This document shows, one piece after another, positions 17,064 through 26,772 of a DNA stretch of 47,391 bases. A program made the translations under genes and the position numbers. The stretch is taken from positions 1 to 47,391 of the forward strand of contig JANJXT010000024.1 of the NCBI GenBank assembly GCA_024708885.1, written 5' to 3'. The notes under the pieces are model-generated. The model ran no database searches. It was not told the origin of the DNA and was given only the letters and a program-made list of their open reading frames with translations. Source of the DNA: Thiobacillus sp. (GTDB lineage Bacteria > Pseudomonadota > Gammaproteobacteria > Burkholderiales > Thiobacillaceae). The first letter of the stretch is position 1, and each line of letters begins with the position of its first letter.

Positions 17064-20000
17064 TCAGGCTCCGGATGAAGGTTCGTCGGGACGCCCCTGC
17101 GCCATGTCCTTGTAGGCCTTGTAACGGCGCTCGGCCTCGGTCTGCGCTTCGGCGAACAGCCGCTGCGCGGCCTCGGGATGGCTGCGCTGCAGCATGGCGA
17201 AGCGGGTTTCGGATTCCATGAAGATCTGGATGGGCTGGCTGGGCGCGGCCGAATCGAGCCTGAACGGATTGCCGCCGCCCTCGGCGATGCGCGGATCGAA
17301 GCGGAACAGGGGCCAGTGTCCGCTCTTCACCGCGAGATCCTGCTGGCGCAGGTTGTAGAGCATGTCGTAGCCGTGCGCGATGCACGGACTGTAGGCGACG
17401 ATGAGCGAGGGACCCGGATACGACTCGGCCTCATGGAACACGCGCAGGGTGTGCACATCCTTGGCACCGTAGGCGACGGCGGCGACGTAGGCGTGGCCAT
17501 AGGCGGTGGCGAGCCTGGCGAGATCCTTCTTGAGGGTGGGCTTGCCGCCGGCGGAAAACTTGGCGACCGCGCCGACGGGCGTGGCCTTGGACGTCTGTCC
17601 GCCGGTATTGGAATAGACCTCGGTGTCGAGCACGAGGATGTTGACGTCGTGATGCAGCGCGAGCACATGGTCGAGGCCGCCAAAGCCGATGTCGTAGGCC
17701 CAGCCGTCGCCGCCGATGATCCACACCGAACGGCGGATCAGCCATTCGGCGAGGCTGGCGAGTTCGGCGGCGCGCGGATGCTTCGACGCCGCGAGCCTGC
17801 CGCGCAGGGCCGCGACGCGCGCGCGCTGCGCGACGACGCCCGCCTCGGCGCGCTGGTCGGCGTCGACGAGCGCAGTGGCGAGATCCCCGCCGATCTCGCT
17901 GGCGAGTTCACGCACCAGATGACGCGCCTGCTCCATCAACTGGTCGGAGGCGAGCCGCATGCCAAGACCGAATTCGGCGTTGTCCTCGAACAGCGAGTTG
18001 CTCCACGCCGGCCCGCGTCCGGCTGCGTTGACGGTGTACGGCGTGGACGGCAGGTTGCCGCCGTAGATCGACGAGCAGCCGGTGGCGTTGGCGATCAGCA
18101 TGCGGTCGCCGAACAGCTGGGTGGCGAGGCGGATGTAGGGGGTCTCGCCGCAGCCGGCGCACGCCCCGGAAAACTCGAACAGGGGATCGAGCAGCATCGC
18201 ACTCGGAATCGTGGTGTGCTTGATCGCGCCGCGGTCGAACTCCGGCAGGCCGAGAAAGAATTCGAAGTTGACGCGCTCCTGTTCGCGCAGCGGCTCGATC
18301 GGCGCCATGTTGATGGCGCGCCGCGAGACGTTGGACTTGTCGTGGATGGGACAGGCTTCGACGCAATCGCCGCAGCCGGTGCAATCTTCCGGCGCCACCT
18401 GGTAGCTGATGTGCGTGCCCGGCGGGTAGTCCTTGGCGCGCACCGGCACGTGCTTGAAGGTGGACGGCGCCGCCGCGGCCACGGCCGCGTCGAACAGACG
18501 CGAGCGCACCGCGGTGTGCGGGCAGACGAGCACGCACTTGCCGCACTGCGTGCACAGGTTCTCGTCCCACACCGGAATTTCCAGCGCGATGTTGCGCTTC
18601 TCGTACTTCGCGGTGCCGAGCGGATAGGTGCCGTCGGCAGGCATCAACGACACCGGCAGCGCGTCGCCGCGCCCAAAATAGATCGGCAGGGTGATGTCGC
18701 GCACGAAGTCGGGAAGCGCCCTCTCCGGCTCGCGGGCGCCCGGTGCCTGCGCCCCGTCTGCCGCAAGCGGCAGCGGGGTGACATGGTGCAGCGCGGCGAG
18801 CGTCATGTCGATCGCCTTGTAGTTGAGTTCGACCAGGCGCCGGCTCTTGCGTCCGTAGGTCTTGTCGACCGCCTCCTTGATCGCGGCGATGGCGGCGTCC
18901 TTGGGCAGGACGCCGGCGATGGCGAAGAAGCAGGTCTGCATGATGGTGTTGATGCGCCGTCCCATGCCCGCCTCGGCGGCCACGGCGTAGGCGTCGATGA
19001 TCCACAGCTGCATCCGTTTGGCGACGAGCGCCGCCTGGAGTTTCGGCGGCAGCGTGTCCCACACCGCGTCCGGCGCCGCCGCGGTGTTCAGCAGGAACAC
19101 GCCGTCGGGGGCCGCATGGTCCAGCAGTTCGTAGCGGTCGAGAAACATCGGCTGGTGGCAGGCGACGAAGCCGGCCATGCCAGGCTCGACAAGGTAGCTG
19201 GAACGGATGGGCACGGGACCGAAGCGCAGGTGCGACACGGTCACGGCGCCGGATTTCTTCGAATCGTAGACGAAGTAGCCCTGCGCCATGAGCGCGGTGC
19301 CTTCGCCGAGGATCTTGATCGAGTTCTTGTTGGCCGACACCGTGCCGTCCGAGCCCAGCCCCCAGAACACCGCGTGCTGCAGCTGTTTCGAGGCGTCGGT
19401 GCGAAAGTCCGCGTCCCACGGCAGCGACAGATGGGTGAGGTCGTCGTGGATGCCGACGGTGAACTGGCGCCTGGGCGCCGCCGCGGCAAGCTCGTCGAAC
19501 ACCGCCTTCACCATGCCGGGGGTGAACTCCTTGCTCGCCAGGCCGTAACGCCCGCCGATCACGCGCGGCATCGCCCGCGCGCCGTCGGCGGCCGCCTGCG
19601 CCAGCGCGGTGACGACGTCCTTGTACAGCGGCTCGCCGTCGGCGCCGGGTTCCTTGCAGCGATCGAGCACCGCGACCGCGCTCGCGCTCGCAGGCAGCGC
19701 GGCCAGCAGCGCATCGGCGGCGAACGGCCGGTACAGGCGCACCTTGACGACGCCAACTTTCTCGCCGCGCGCGACGAGATGCTCGACCGTCTCGTGCACG
19801 GCCTCGGCACCGGAGCCCATCAGCACGATCACCCGCTCGGCGTCCGTCGCGCCGACGTAATCGAACAGCCGGTAGGCGCGCCCGGTGAGCGCAGCGAAGC
19901 GGTCCATCGCATTCTGGATCACGCGCGGGAAGGCGTCGTAGAACGGGTTGGCGCGTTCGCGCGACTGGAAGAACACATCGGGATTCTGCGAGGTGCCGCG

Positions 20001-20639
20001 CAGCACCGGATGCTCCGGCGACAGTGCGCGCGCGCGATGCGCGGCGATGTGCGCCGCATCCAGCATCGCGCCCACGGTGTCGGCGTCGAGGGCGTCGATC
20101 TTCGCCACCTCGTGCGAGGTGCGAAAGCCATCGAAGAAATGGATCAGCGGAATGCGTCCGGCCAGCGTCGCCGCCTGGGCGATGGCGGCGAAATCCTGCG
20201 CCTCCTGCGGCGAATTCGACGCCAGCAGCGCACAACCGGTGGCGCGGCAGGCCATGACGTCGGAATGGTCGCCGAAGATCGACAGCGCGTGGGTGGCGAT
20301 GGCGCGCGCGGCGACGTGCAGCACCATGGGCGTGAGCTCGCCGGCGATCTTGTACAGGTTGGGGATCATCAACAGCAGACCCTGGCTCGCGGTGAAGCTG
20401 GTCGCCAGTGCGCCGGAGGTGAGCGCACCGTGCAGCGTGCCGGCGGCGCCGGCTTCCGACTGCATCTCGATGATCGCCGGCACCGCGCCCCACAGGTTGG
20501 TCCGTCCCTGCGCCGCCCACTCGTCGGCCCATTCGCCCATGCTCGACGCCGGCGTGATGGGATAGATGGCGACCACCTCGCTGCCGAGGTAGGCGATGCG
20601 CGCGACGGCTTCGTTGCCGTCGAGAGTAAGAGACGTCAT
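17064..20639 (-). CDS. nifJ: Pyruvate:ferredoxin (flavodoxin) oxidoreductase, 1191 aa
   Basis: Single-chain oxidoreductase that oxidises pyruvate with CoA to acetyl-CoA, CO2 and reduced ferredoxin, or runs in reverse. Order: domain I about 1-240 (VVAIYPITPASSMGEWADEW), domain II, CoA domain, the 2x[4Fe-4S] ferredoxin domain (CTQCGKCVLVCP and CTGCGDCVEACP). The C-terminal thiamine-diphosphate domain has ACAGCGETPY, GDGWAYDIGFGG and NTGGQTSKATPVG. Length fits the family (about 1170-1200). ATG at 20639 begins the conserved MTSLTLDGNEA. It forms an operon with the flavoprotein gene. In an autotrophic sulfur oxidiser it suggests a low-oxygen phase; the preferred direction cannot be told. Confidence 0.95.
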   Translation of the reverse strand: MTSLTLDGNEAVARIAYLGSEVVAIYPITPASSMGEWADEWAAQGRTNLWGAVPAIIEMQSEAGAAGTLHGALTSGALATSFTASQGLLLMIPNLYKIAGELTPMVLHVAARAIATHALSIFGDHSDVMACRATGCALLASNSPQEAQDFAAIAQAATLAGRIPLIHFFDGFRTSHEVAKIDALDADTVGAMLDAAHIAAHRARALSPEHPVLRGTSQNPDVFFQSRERANPFYDAFPRVIQNAMDRFAALTGRAYRLFDYVGATDAERVIVLMGSGAEAVHETVEHLVARGEKVGVVKVRLYRPFAADALLAALPASASAVAVLDRCKEPGADGEPLYKDVVTALAQAAADGARAMPRVIGGRYGLASKEFTPGMVKAVFDELAAAAPRRQFTVGIHDDLTHLSLPWDADFRTDASKQLQHAVFWGLGSDGTVSANKNSIKILGEGTALMAQGYFVYDSKKSGAVTVSHLRFGPVPIRSSYLVEPGMAGFVACHQPMFLDRYELLDHAAPDGVFLLNTAAAPDAVWDTLPPKLQAALVAKRMQLWIIDAYAVAAEAGMGRRINTIMQTCFFAIAGVLPKDAAIAAIKEAVDKTYGRKSRRLVELNYKAIDMTLAALHHVTPLPLAADGAQAPGAREPERALPDFVRDITLPIYFGRGDALPVSLMPADGTYPLGTAKYEKRNIALEIPVWDENLCTQCGKCVLVCPHTAVRSRLFDAAVAAAAPSTFKHVPVRAKDYPPGTHISYQVAPEDCTGCGDCVEACPIHDKSNVSRRAINMAPIEPLREQERVNFEFFLGLPEFDRGAIKHTTIPSAMLLDPLFEFSGACAGCGETPYIRLATQLFGDRMLIANATGCSSIYGGNLPSTPYTVNAAGRGPAWSNSLFEDNAEFGLGMRLASDQLMEQARHLVRELASEIGGDLATALVDADQRAEAGVVAQRARVAALRGRLAASKHPRAAELASLAEWLIRRSVWIIGGDGWAYDIGFGGLDHVLALHHDVNILVLDTEVYSNTGGQTSKATPVGAVAKFSAGGKPTLKKDLARLATAYGHAYVAAVAYGAKDVHTLRVFHEAESYPGPSLIVAYSPCIAHGYDMLYNLRQQDLAVKSGHWPLFRFDPRIAEGGGNPFRLDSAAPSQPIQIFMESETRFAMLQRSHPEAAQRLFAEAQTEAERRYKAYKDMAQGRPDEPSSGA

Positions 20640-20702
20640 GACCAATTTCCGGAAAGGCGACGCCGTCATTCTAGCCCGCCCGGCGCGGGACGTCGCCCGG
20701 CC

Positions 20703-21509
20703 TCAGCGCATCGCGCAGTGGCGCGCCAGTTCGCCGAACCAGCGCGTCTTCGCAACATCCCGCCGCATCAGGCGCGACGGCAAGCGGCGCAGGTGGCGCA
20801 GCCAGGCCGTGCGGCGCAATGCGAGACGCACGCCGGCGCGCACTGCGGGGCGCTCGTTTGCCAGCGCCGCGTCAAGCGCGGCACACAGTGACGGCACGTG
20901 TTCGGCGAAGTACGCCGCGGTGGAAAACAGATACAGCAGCCAGTCGCGCACCTGCGCGTCCGCGAGCGACATCGCGGTCAGCGCGTCGTCCTCGAAGTCG
21001 ATGGCGCCGAGTCCGGCTTCGGGCGACCAGACGAAATTGCGCGAGAAAGCCTGGCTCAGATACTGGCTCGCGCGGTGCGCCTGCAGGAGGTAGTCGGCGC
21101 CGCGCTGCCAGTAGGCGAGGCGTTCCCCGGACGCGGCGTGGCGGATCAGCGGCTCCAGCGTGCGCTGCCCGAGATCGGAGAGCAGCAGCCAGTCCGCGCC
21201 GGTGTCGAACAGCTCCGGCGTGCGCAGGCCCGCGGCGCACAGGGCGCGGATGCGCGCCGCCTCGACGCGCAGGCCATGGTTGCCGCCGTGCGGACGCACG
21301 GGTTGCATGGCGGGCTGCCCCAGGAGGCGCGCCATGCCGGCGAGGAGTTGATAGCGCCACGCCGGCGCTTGCGGCACCGCGAGTTTGAGCCAGGCCGGGT
21401 GACCCTGCCAGCGCACCGGGGCGATGTGCCCGCCTGCTGCGCGCAGGCGCGCCACTTCGCTGGCGACGGCCGCGCGGTCCTCCAGGTGCGGAGGCGTGGC
21501 CACCGTCAA
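20703..21509 (-). CDS. Kinase-like protein (InaA/toluene-tolerance/BUD32-like), 268 aa
   Basis: It has the shape of a small lipopolysaccharide-kinase/InaA-type fold: [14 protein letters not shown] (a Lys in the beta3 position), [21 protein letters not shown] (hinge region), and GAIDFEDD as the metal-binding DFG equivalent. The catalytic loop reads [12 protein letters not shown], so the usual His and Asp of HGDxxxxN are absent and only the Asn remains. It may therefore be an unconventional or inactive kinase. It overlaps the cysG stop by four bases; the start is TTG at 21509 or GTG at 21503. It is coupled to the siroheme gene, but a link to sulfur metabolism is unproven. Confidence 0.7.
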   Translation of the reverse strand: MTVATPPHLEDRAAVASEVARLRAAGGHIAPVRWQGHPAWLKLAVPQAPAWRYQLLAGMARLLGQPAMQPVRPHGGNHGLRVEAARIRALCAAGLRTPELFDTGADWLLLSDLGQRTLEPLIRHAASGERLAYWQRGADYLLQAHRASQYLSQAFSRNFVWSPEAGLGAIDFEDDALTAMSLADAQVRDWLLYLFSTAAYFAEHVPSLCAALDAALANERPAVRAGVRLALRRTAWLRHLRRLPSRLMRRDVAKTRWFGELARHCAMR

Positions 21510-22945
21510 CCCAGGTGGCCGGGAATTTCCAGCGGCGTGGCAGAGGGCTGCCCGGCGTCCGGCTGAGGCTGATACCAGTTGAGTTTTTCGCGCAGCCGGA
21601 CGACCTGTCCGACGATGATGAGCGTCGGCGCCTTCAGCCGGGCGGCTTCGGCGAGACCCGGCAGGGTGCCGAGGTCACCGGTGACGACGCGCTGGGTCGG
21701 CTGCGTGCCGTGCTGCACGATCGCGGCCGGCGTGTCGGGCGGCAGGCCGTGCTTGATGAGCGATTCGCACAGCAGCGGCAGGCCTTTCAGGCCCATGTAG
21801 ATCACGATGGTCTGGTCGCGCCGGGCGATGCCTTCCCAGTTGAGGTTGAAGGTGTTTTCCTTCAGGTGGCCGGTAACGAAGGCGACCGACTGCGCATAGT
21901 CGCGATGCGTGAGCGGAATGCCGGCGTAGGACGCCACGCCTGCGGCGGCGGTGATGCCGGGCACCACCTGGAACGGCACGCCGTGCTCGACCAGGGTTTC
22001 GATCTCCTCGCCGCCGCGGCCGAAGATGAATGGATCGCCGCCCTTCAGGCGCAGGGTGCGCTTGCCTTCCTTGGCCAGGCGTACCAGCATCAGGTTGATC
22101 TCTTCCTGCGGCACGGCGTGGTCGTCGCGCTCCTTGCCGACGTAGACGCGCTCGGCGTCGCGCCGGCACATGTCGAGGATGGGCGGCGAGACGAGGCGGT
22201 CGTAAACGATGACGTCGGCCTGCTGCATCAGGCGCAGGGCGCGGAAGGTGAGCAGGTCGGGATTGCCCGGCCCGGCGCCGACCAGATACACCTCGCCGCG
22301 GCTGATGTCGTGGTCCGCGCCGTCGGCGATCATCTCGACGAGCCGGCGCTCGGCCTCGCCGTCGCGCCCGGAAAACACCATCTCGGCCACCGGCGAGAGG
22401 AACACCTTCTCCCAGAACGCGCGGCGTTGAGCGGGCTTGATGGCCGCACGCACGCGGTCCCGGTAGCGCGAGGCCAGTTCGCCGAGGCGTCCGTAGGCGG
22501 CGGGAATCAGCGTTTCGAGGCGGGCACGCAGCAGGCGCGCGAGCACCGGCGACTCGCCGCCGCTGGACACCGCCACCATGATCGGCGAGCGGTCGATGAT
22601 CGAGGGCAGGATGAAGCTGCACAGCGCCGGTGTATCGGCGACGTTCACCGGGATGTGGCGCGCACGGGCCGCGTCCGCCACCCGTGCGGCGGCCGCCGCG
22701 TCCTCCTCCACCACGATGACGGCATCCTTGCCATCGAGCAGTTCGGCGCGAAAGCTGTCGCCGACACGCTGCACGCGGTCCGCACCCGGCACGCGCGCGA
22801 AGGCGTCATGCAAGGCGGGGGCGACCACCTCCACGCGCGCACCGGCACGCAGGAGGAGTTCCGCCTTGCGCGCGGCGATTTCGGAGCCACCGACGAGCAA
22901 GGCGGCGCGACCGCGCAGGTCGAGGAAGATGGGCAGATAATTCAT
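21506..22945 (-). CDS. cysG: Siroheme synthase CysG, 479 aa
   Basis: Trifunctional enzyme. Residues about 1-215 are the NAD-dependent precorrin-2 dehydrogenase/ferrochelatase part ([21 protein letters not shown], then [17 protein letters not shown]). Residues about 216-465 are the SAM-dependent uroporphyrinogen III methyltransferase ([46 protein letters not shown]). It converts uroporphyrinogen III to siroheme. It lies four bases after dsrR, in the same transcript direction as the whole Dsr cluster, so it directly supplies the DsrAB cofactor before amidation by DsrN. Confidence 0.97.
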   Translation of the reverse strand: MNYLPIFLDLRGRAALLVGGSEIAARKAELLLRAGARVEVVAPALHDAFARVPGADRVQRVGDSFRAELLDGKDAVIVVEEDAAAAARVADAARARHIPVNVADTPALCSFILPSIIDRSPIMVAVSSGGESPVLARLLRARLETLIPAAYGRLGELASRYRDRVRAAIKPAQRRAFWEKVFLSPVAEMVFSGRDGEAERRLVEMIADGADHDISRGEVYLVGAGPGNPDLLTFRALRLMQQADVIVYDRLVSPPILDMCRRDAERVYVGKERDDHAVPQEEINLMLVRLAKEGKRTLRLKGGDPFIFGRGGEEIETLVEHGVPFQVVPGITAAAGVASYAGIPLTHRDYAQSVAFVTGHLKENTFNLNWEGIARRDQTIVIYMGLKGLPLLCESLIKHGLPPDTPAAIVQHGTQPTQRVVTGDLGTLPGLAEAARLKAPTLIIVGQVVRLREKLNWYQPQPDAGQPSATPLEIPGHLG

Positions 22946-22949
22946 GGGA

Positions 22950-23270
22950 TCACTCGGCAGGCGCGGAATCCGCTTCGGGTTCCGCGGAATACGGCGGGAT
23001 GAAGATGTAGCGCATGTCGCCGGGATTCATCTCGACGAAATCGATCGTAACGCCCTGCAGGAAGGGCGTGCTCGGCATGGAAATGAGCAGCTGGATACCG
23101 TTGACGATGAGCTGCTCGTCGGCCTCGCGCTCCTGATCGAAGCCCATGCCGAAGTTGACGTCGCCGTCCTCGTCCTGATAGGCCGCGATGCGCAGCACCA
23201 TGCCCTGTACATCCGGTTGCTGGGCGGCGGAACGAATCTGCTCGGCGGCCGCGTCAGTGATCTTGATCAT
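22950..23270 (-). CDS. dsrR: DsrR, cysteine-free IscA-like protein, 106 aa
   Basis: A-type (HesB/IscA-like) fold: [57 protein letters not shown]. It has no cysteine at all, so it cannot bind a cluster in the IscA way. This is the known hallmark of DsrR of purple sulfur bacteria, and gene order dsrN-dsrR agrees. In Allochromatium, DsrR acts post-transcriptionally on dsr expression. The acidic tail ([10 protein letters not shown]) is unlike IscA. It is flanked closely by dsrN and cysG. Confidence 0.92.
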   Translation of the reverse strand: MIKITDAAAEQIRSAAQQPDVQGMVLRIAAYQDEDGDVNFGMGFDQEREADEQLIVNGIQLLISMPSTPFLQGVTIDFVEMNPGDMRYIFIPPYSAEPEADSAPAE

Positions 23271-23309
23271 GTGAGTCCTTTACCGTAAAACTCGCGTCGC
23301 GAGGCTTTA

Positions 23310-24737
23310 TCAAGGGTGGGCGCCCGCAGCGGTCCTGTGCGCGCGCATCTGGTTCAGAAACGGTCCGATCCAGCCCAGGTCGCCCGCGCCGCGCCGGTGC
23401 ACGTAGGCTGCCAGCAGATTATGCCGCTGATAGCCGTCGTGGACACCGTCGATGCCATGGCCGCGGGTGACCCTGTAGGCGAAGATGGAGTCGGGCGGCA
23501 GGTTTTCCAAGCTCGAATAGTGAAATTCATGCGCCGGGATGCGCTGGCGCTCCTGCCAGCGGTCGTCGCCCGTCGGCTCCAGCTGCGCATAGCCCCGCCC
23601 CACCGGACGTGCGTGCATCACCGTATCGCCCGGGACCGCGCCGACCATCTGCCGCGTCTGCCCCTGCCACTGAAGACTGCGCGACAGGTACATCAGGCCG
23701 CCGCATTCGGCGTAGGTGGGAAGACCGGCGTCGATGGCGCCGCGGATGCTCGCCCGCAGCGAGGCATTGGCTTCCAGCGCGGCCATGAACACCTCGGGAA
23801 AGCCGCCGCCGATGATGAGGCCGTCGATATCCGGCGGCAGCGCCGGCGCGGCGAGCGTATCGAACGGCACCAGTTCGGCGCCGGCGCTGCAGAGCGCGTC
23901 GAGGTCTTCGCTGTAGTAAAAGCCGAACGCCGCGTCGCGCGCGATCGCCACGCGCAGCGGTGCGCCCGCCGCCGGCAGCGGCGCGTCCGGTGCGGCGGGG
24001 CGCGGCGGGGCGGAGTCCGCGATGGCGAGCAGCGCCGCGAGATCGACCTGCGCCGCGACACGCTCGCCGACGTGGCGAATGCGCGCGCGTGCCACGTCCT
24101 GCTCGTTGGCGGGCACCAGCCCGAGATGGCGTTCGGTGATCTGCATCGCCGGATCGTGCTGCACCGCGCCGATGACTTCGGCGTCGGTGTAATGCTCGAT
24201 CACCGCGCGCAGCTTCGATTCGTGACGGCTGCCGCCGAGGTTGTTGAGGATGACCCCGGCGATGTGGATGTCGCAGTCGAAGGCCTGGTAGCCCAGGATC
24301 AGCGGCGCGACGCCGCGCGTCATGCCGCGCGCGTCGATCACCAGAACGACCGGCACGCGGAGCAGCTTGGCGAGTGCCGCATTGCTGTTGCTGCCGTCGA
24401 GGCTGAGGCCATCGTACAGGCCCTTGTTGCCTTCGATCAGGCTGACGCGCGCGCCGCGTGCGGCGTGCACGAACTGGCGTTCGATTTCGTCGCGCCGCAT
24501 CATGTGGAAATCGAGGTTGTAGCAGGGCCGCTGGGCGGCCATCTCCAGCCATTGCGGGTCGATGTAGTCCGGCCCCTTCTTGAACGGCTGCACCACGTGG
24601 CCGCGCGCGTGCAGCGCCGCGGCAAGACCCAGCGTCAGCGTGGTCTTGCCGGACGATTTGTGGGCGGCGGAAATGAACACGCGGGGCAAGGATGCCCCGC
24701 GTGTTTCGGCGGAAGTCGACAGGGTAGCCGCGCTCAT
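23310..24737 (-). CDS. dsrN: DsrN, siroheme amidase (CbiA/CobB-like), 475 aa
   Basis: Glutamine-dependent amidase that makes siroamide for DsrAB. The N-terminal P-loop domain (SAAHKSSGKTTLTLGL, then FKKGPDYIDPQWL) is that of cobyrinic acid a,c-diamide synthases. The C-terminal class I glutamine amidotransferase domain has the nucleophile motif YAECGGLMYLSR and the late HEFHYSS. Use of siroheme rather than cobyrinate is inferred from its place between dsrP and dsrR; there are no cobalamin genes nearby. Confidence 0.95.
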   Translation of the reverse strand: MSAATLSTSAETRGASLPRVFISAAHKSSGKTTLTLGLAAALHARGHVVQPFKKGPDYIDPQWLEMAAQRPCYNLDFHMMRRDEIERQFVHAARGARVSLIEGNKGLYDGLSLDGSNSNAALAKLLRVPVVLVIDARGMTRGVAPLILGYQAFDCDIHIAGVILNNLGGSRHESKLRAVIEHYTDAEVIGAVQHDPAMQITERHLGLVPANEQDVARARIRHVGERVAAQVDLAALLAIADSAPPRPAAPDAPLPAAGAPLRVAIARDAAFGFYYSEDLDALCSAGAELVPFDTLAAPALPPDIDGLIIGGGFPEVFMAALEANASLRASIRGAIDAGLPTYAECGGLMYLSRSLQWQGQTRQMVGAVPGDTVMHARPVGRGYAQLEPTGDDRWQERQRIPAHEFHYSSLENLPPDSIFAYRVTRGHGIDGVHDGYQRHNLLAAYVHRRGAGDLGWIGPFLNQMRAHRTAAGAHP

Positions 24738-24783
24738 GCCAGACGCGTCACCACCGGGCAGCCGCCCGGCGGATGCAGGCGGA

Positions 24784-25989
24784 TCAGTGCTGTTCCAGCT
24801 TGGCGACGGTCGCGTCGTCCAGGCTGACGGGCAGCAGGCGCAGCACCTTCACGGCGAAGGTGGTCATCAGGAGGGCGACGGCGACACCGCCGAGACCGAG
24901 GAAGAGCTCCGGTGTGCTGGGGCTGTAGGGATGCACTTCGCCATCGAAAAAGCTGCTGCTCGCCTTGAACCCGGGGAACATGTCGAGCGGGTACGCCTGC
25001 GCACCGATGATGGTGACGTACATCTGGGCAATGCCGCCGAGGATGACCAGCGCACACGCGATCATGAGCCAGCTGCGCTGGCGTCCCAGTGCGGTGAGCA
25101 GGATCACCAGCGGCAGCACGCAGCCGATGAGGATCTGGCCCACCCAGAACAGGCTGGTGATCGCGCCGCCGTCGCGCAGGATGAAGGCTTCGACGGCGTG
25201 CGCCTTGGTGAAGTACAGGTTGGTGCCGTGGTGCACCGCGACGAAGTACAGCACCGCGGCCACGAACACGGCGAGCAGGGTCTTCAGGCGCAGCATCACC
25301 GCGTCGCCGAGCGGCCGGCCGGTCCATGCGTAGGCCGCGGCGAGCACCATGAGGTAGATGGCCAGACCATAGGCGAACGACATGATGATGAACATCGGCG
25401 CGAGCAGGCCGGTGCCGTAGAGTTCACGGGAAATCAGGAAACCGAACAGCGAGCCGGTACCCGTGGTCAGGATCAGGCGCCACAGGAAGGCGGCCGTGCC
25501 TGCCGTCTTGGTCCAGGATTTCACGCTGCGGTCGAGCATGGTCCACAGATAGATGCCGACCAGGACGAAGAAGCCCGAGTAGAGGAACACGTTCCAGGTG
25601 AACATCGACTTGAGGTTGAAGTTCGTCATCGCCACGATGAGACGGTCGGAACGGCCAAGATCGAGCACCAGGACCAGCAGACCGCCCGCCAGCAACGCCA
25701 GCGCGAGAATCGCCGACAGCGGTGCGAGGGGCTTGTACATCGGCTTGTTGAACACCGAGGCGATCGAGGCGACGTTCAGTGCGCCGGAGGCGGCGACGAT
25801 GAGGAACACCGCAAACACGTGCGGCAGACCCCACACGATCTGGTTATCCATGCCGGTCACCACGTGGCCGTAGTGATGCATGTGGTTCCAGGCGAGTGCG
25901 CCGAACAGGACGAAGAGGCCGAGAGCCCCGAACAGCAGCCAGTATTTCAGGCTGCTGCCTTCAACTTCGCGGAAGGTGATGCTTGCCAT
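24784..25989 (-). CDS. dsrP: DsrP, NrfD-type integral membrane subunit, 401 aa
   Basis: About ten hydrophobic segments across the whole length fit the NrfD/PsrC family (quinone-reacting subunit). It starts MASITFREVEGSSLKYW; charged and aromatic loops such as HMHHYGHVVTGMDNQIVWG follow the first membrane segment. With DsrJ and DsrO it forms the periplasm-facing half of DsrMKJOP and exchanges electrons with the quinone pool. It starts six bases after the dsrO stop. The family has no bound cofactor motif, and none is seen. Confidence 0.95.
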   Translation of the reverse strand: MASITFREVEGSSLKYWLLFGALGLFVLFGALAWNHMHHYGHVVTGMDNQIVWGLPHVFAVFLIVAASGALNVASIASVFNKPMYKPLAPLSAILALALLAGGLLVLVLDLGRSDRLIVAMTNFNLKSMFTWNVFLYSGFFVLVGIYLWTMLDRSVKSWTKTAGTAAFLWRLILTTGTGSLFGFLISRELYGTGLLAPMFIIMSFAYGLAIYLMVLAAAYAWTGRPLGDAVMLRLKTLLAVFVAAVLYFVAVHHGTNLYFTKAHAVEAFILRDGGAITSLFWVGQILIGCVLPLVILLTALGRQRSWLMIACALVILGGIAQMYVTIIGAQAYPLDMFPGFKASSSFFDGEVHPYSPSTPELFLGLGGVAVALLMTTFAVKVLRLLPVSLDDATVAKLEQH

Positions 25990-25995
25990 GGTGTC

Positions 25996-26772
25996 TTAGA
26001 TTCCGTGATAGCGGACGCCGAGGTTGAGCTTGAGGTCGGCGCGGACCTGCTTGGTGGGCAGTTCGCGCAGACGCTTCGAGATCTCGCTCTCGGGATCGTT
26101 GAGGTCGCCGAACAGGATGGCGTTGTGCCCCGCTGCGGCGCAGGCCTCGGCGCACGCAGTGGTACCGTCGCCGCGGTCGACCTTCTGCACGCAGAACGTG
26201 CAGGCCTCGACGCAGCCCATGCCGCGAGGGACATCGGGTTTCTGCGTGTCGTTCAGCGGCTCGTGCACCAGCGAACGCGCCTTGTACGGGCAGGCCATCA
26301 TGCAGTAGCGACAGCCGATGCAGGTGTGGCGGTTGACCAGCACGATGCCGTCGGCGCGCTTGAACGAGGCGCCGGTCGGGCAGACGTCGACACACGGCGG
26401 CTCGGCGCAATGCTGGCACAGCATCGGCAGATTGATCTGCGCCTGGGTCAGGGGATCCTCGAGCTGGAGCTTGCGGATCCACTGCGGGGCCTGGCGCGGA
26501 TGTTCGCTCTGCGCGACCGGCGTCCAGCCGTTTTCGGTGCTGCACGCGGACACGCAATCGCTGCAGCCGCTGGCGCAGCGGGTGGCGTCGACCAGCATGC
26601 CCCAGCGCACCGCGCTGCTGGCGGGCTGGTCTTCCGGCCGTGCGTTTGCGACTTCATAGAGCATGACGCCGGGGACGACCGTCAGGCCGGCGACCGCAGC
26701 CGCGGCACCGACGAAGCGACGGCGCTCCGCCGATTGCGGTACCTGTTCGGACATGGTTTTCAGTTCGTTCAT
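25996..26772 (-). CDS. dsrO: DsrO, periplasmic ferredoxin-like iron-sulfur subunit, 258 aa
   Basis: A Tat signal (RRRFVGAAAAVAGLTVV at about 17-33) predicts folded export. Cysteine groups for several [4Fe-4S] clusters follow: CASGCSDCVSAC, CQHCAEPPCVDVCP, CIGCRYCMMACPY and CTFCVQKV...CAEACAAAG. It links DsrJ to DsrP. ATG at 26772 overlaps the dsrJ stop by four bases; the open frame runs further up through dsrJ in another frame, which is not coding. The organisation equals that of DsrO in phototrophic and Thiobacillus clusters. Confidence 0.95.
   Translation of the reverse strand: MNELKTMSEQVPQSAERRRFVGAAAAVAGLTVVPGVMLYEVANARPEDQPASSAVRWGMLVDATRCASGCSDCVSACSTENGWTPVAQSEHPRQAPQWIRKLQLEDPLTQAQINLPMLCQHCAEPPCVDVCPTGASFKRADGIVLVNRHTCIGCRYCMMACPYKARSLVHEPLNDTQKPDVPRGMGCVEACTFCVQKVDRGDGTTACAEACAAAGHNAILFGDLNDPESEISKRLRELPTKQVRADLKLNLGVRYHGI

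Noticed and set aside
17178-20891. 1237-codon plus-strand open frame opposite nifJ
   Set aside because: Antisense shadow with unnatural composition; nifJ is complete with all motifs on the other strand.
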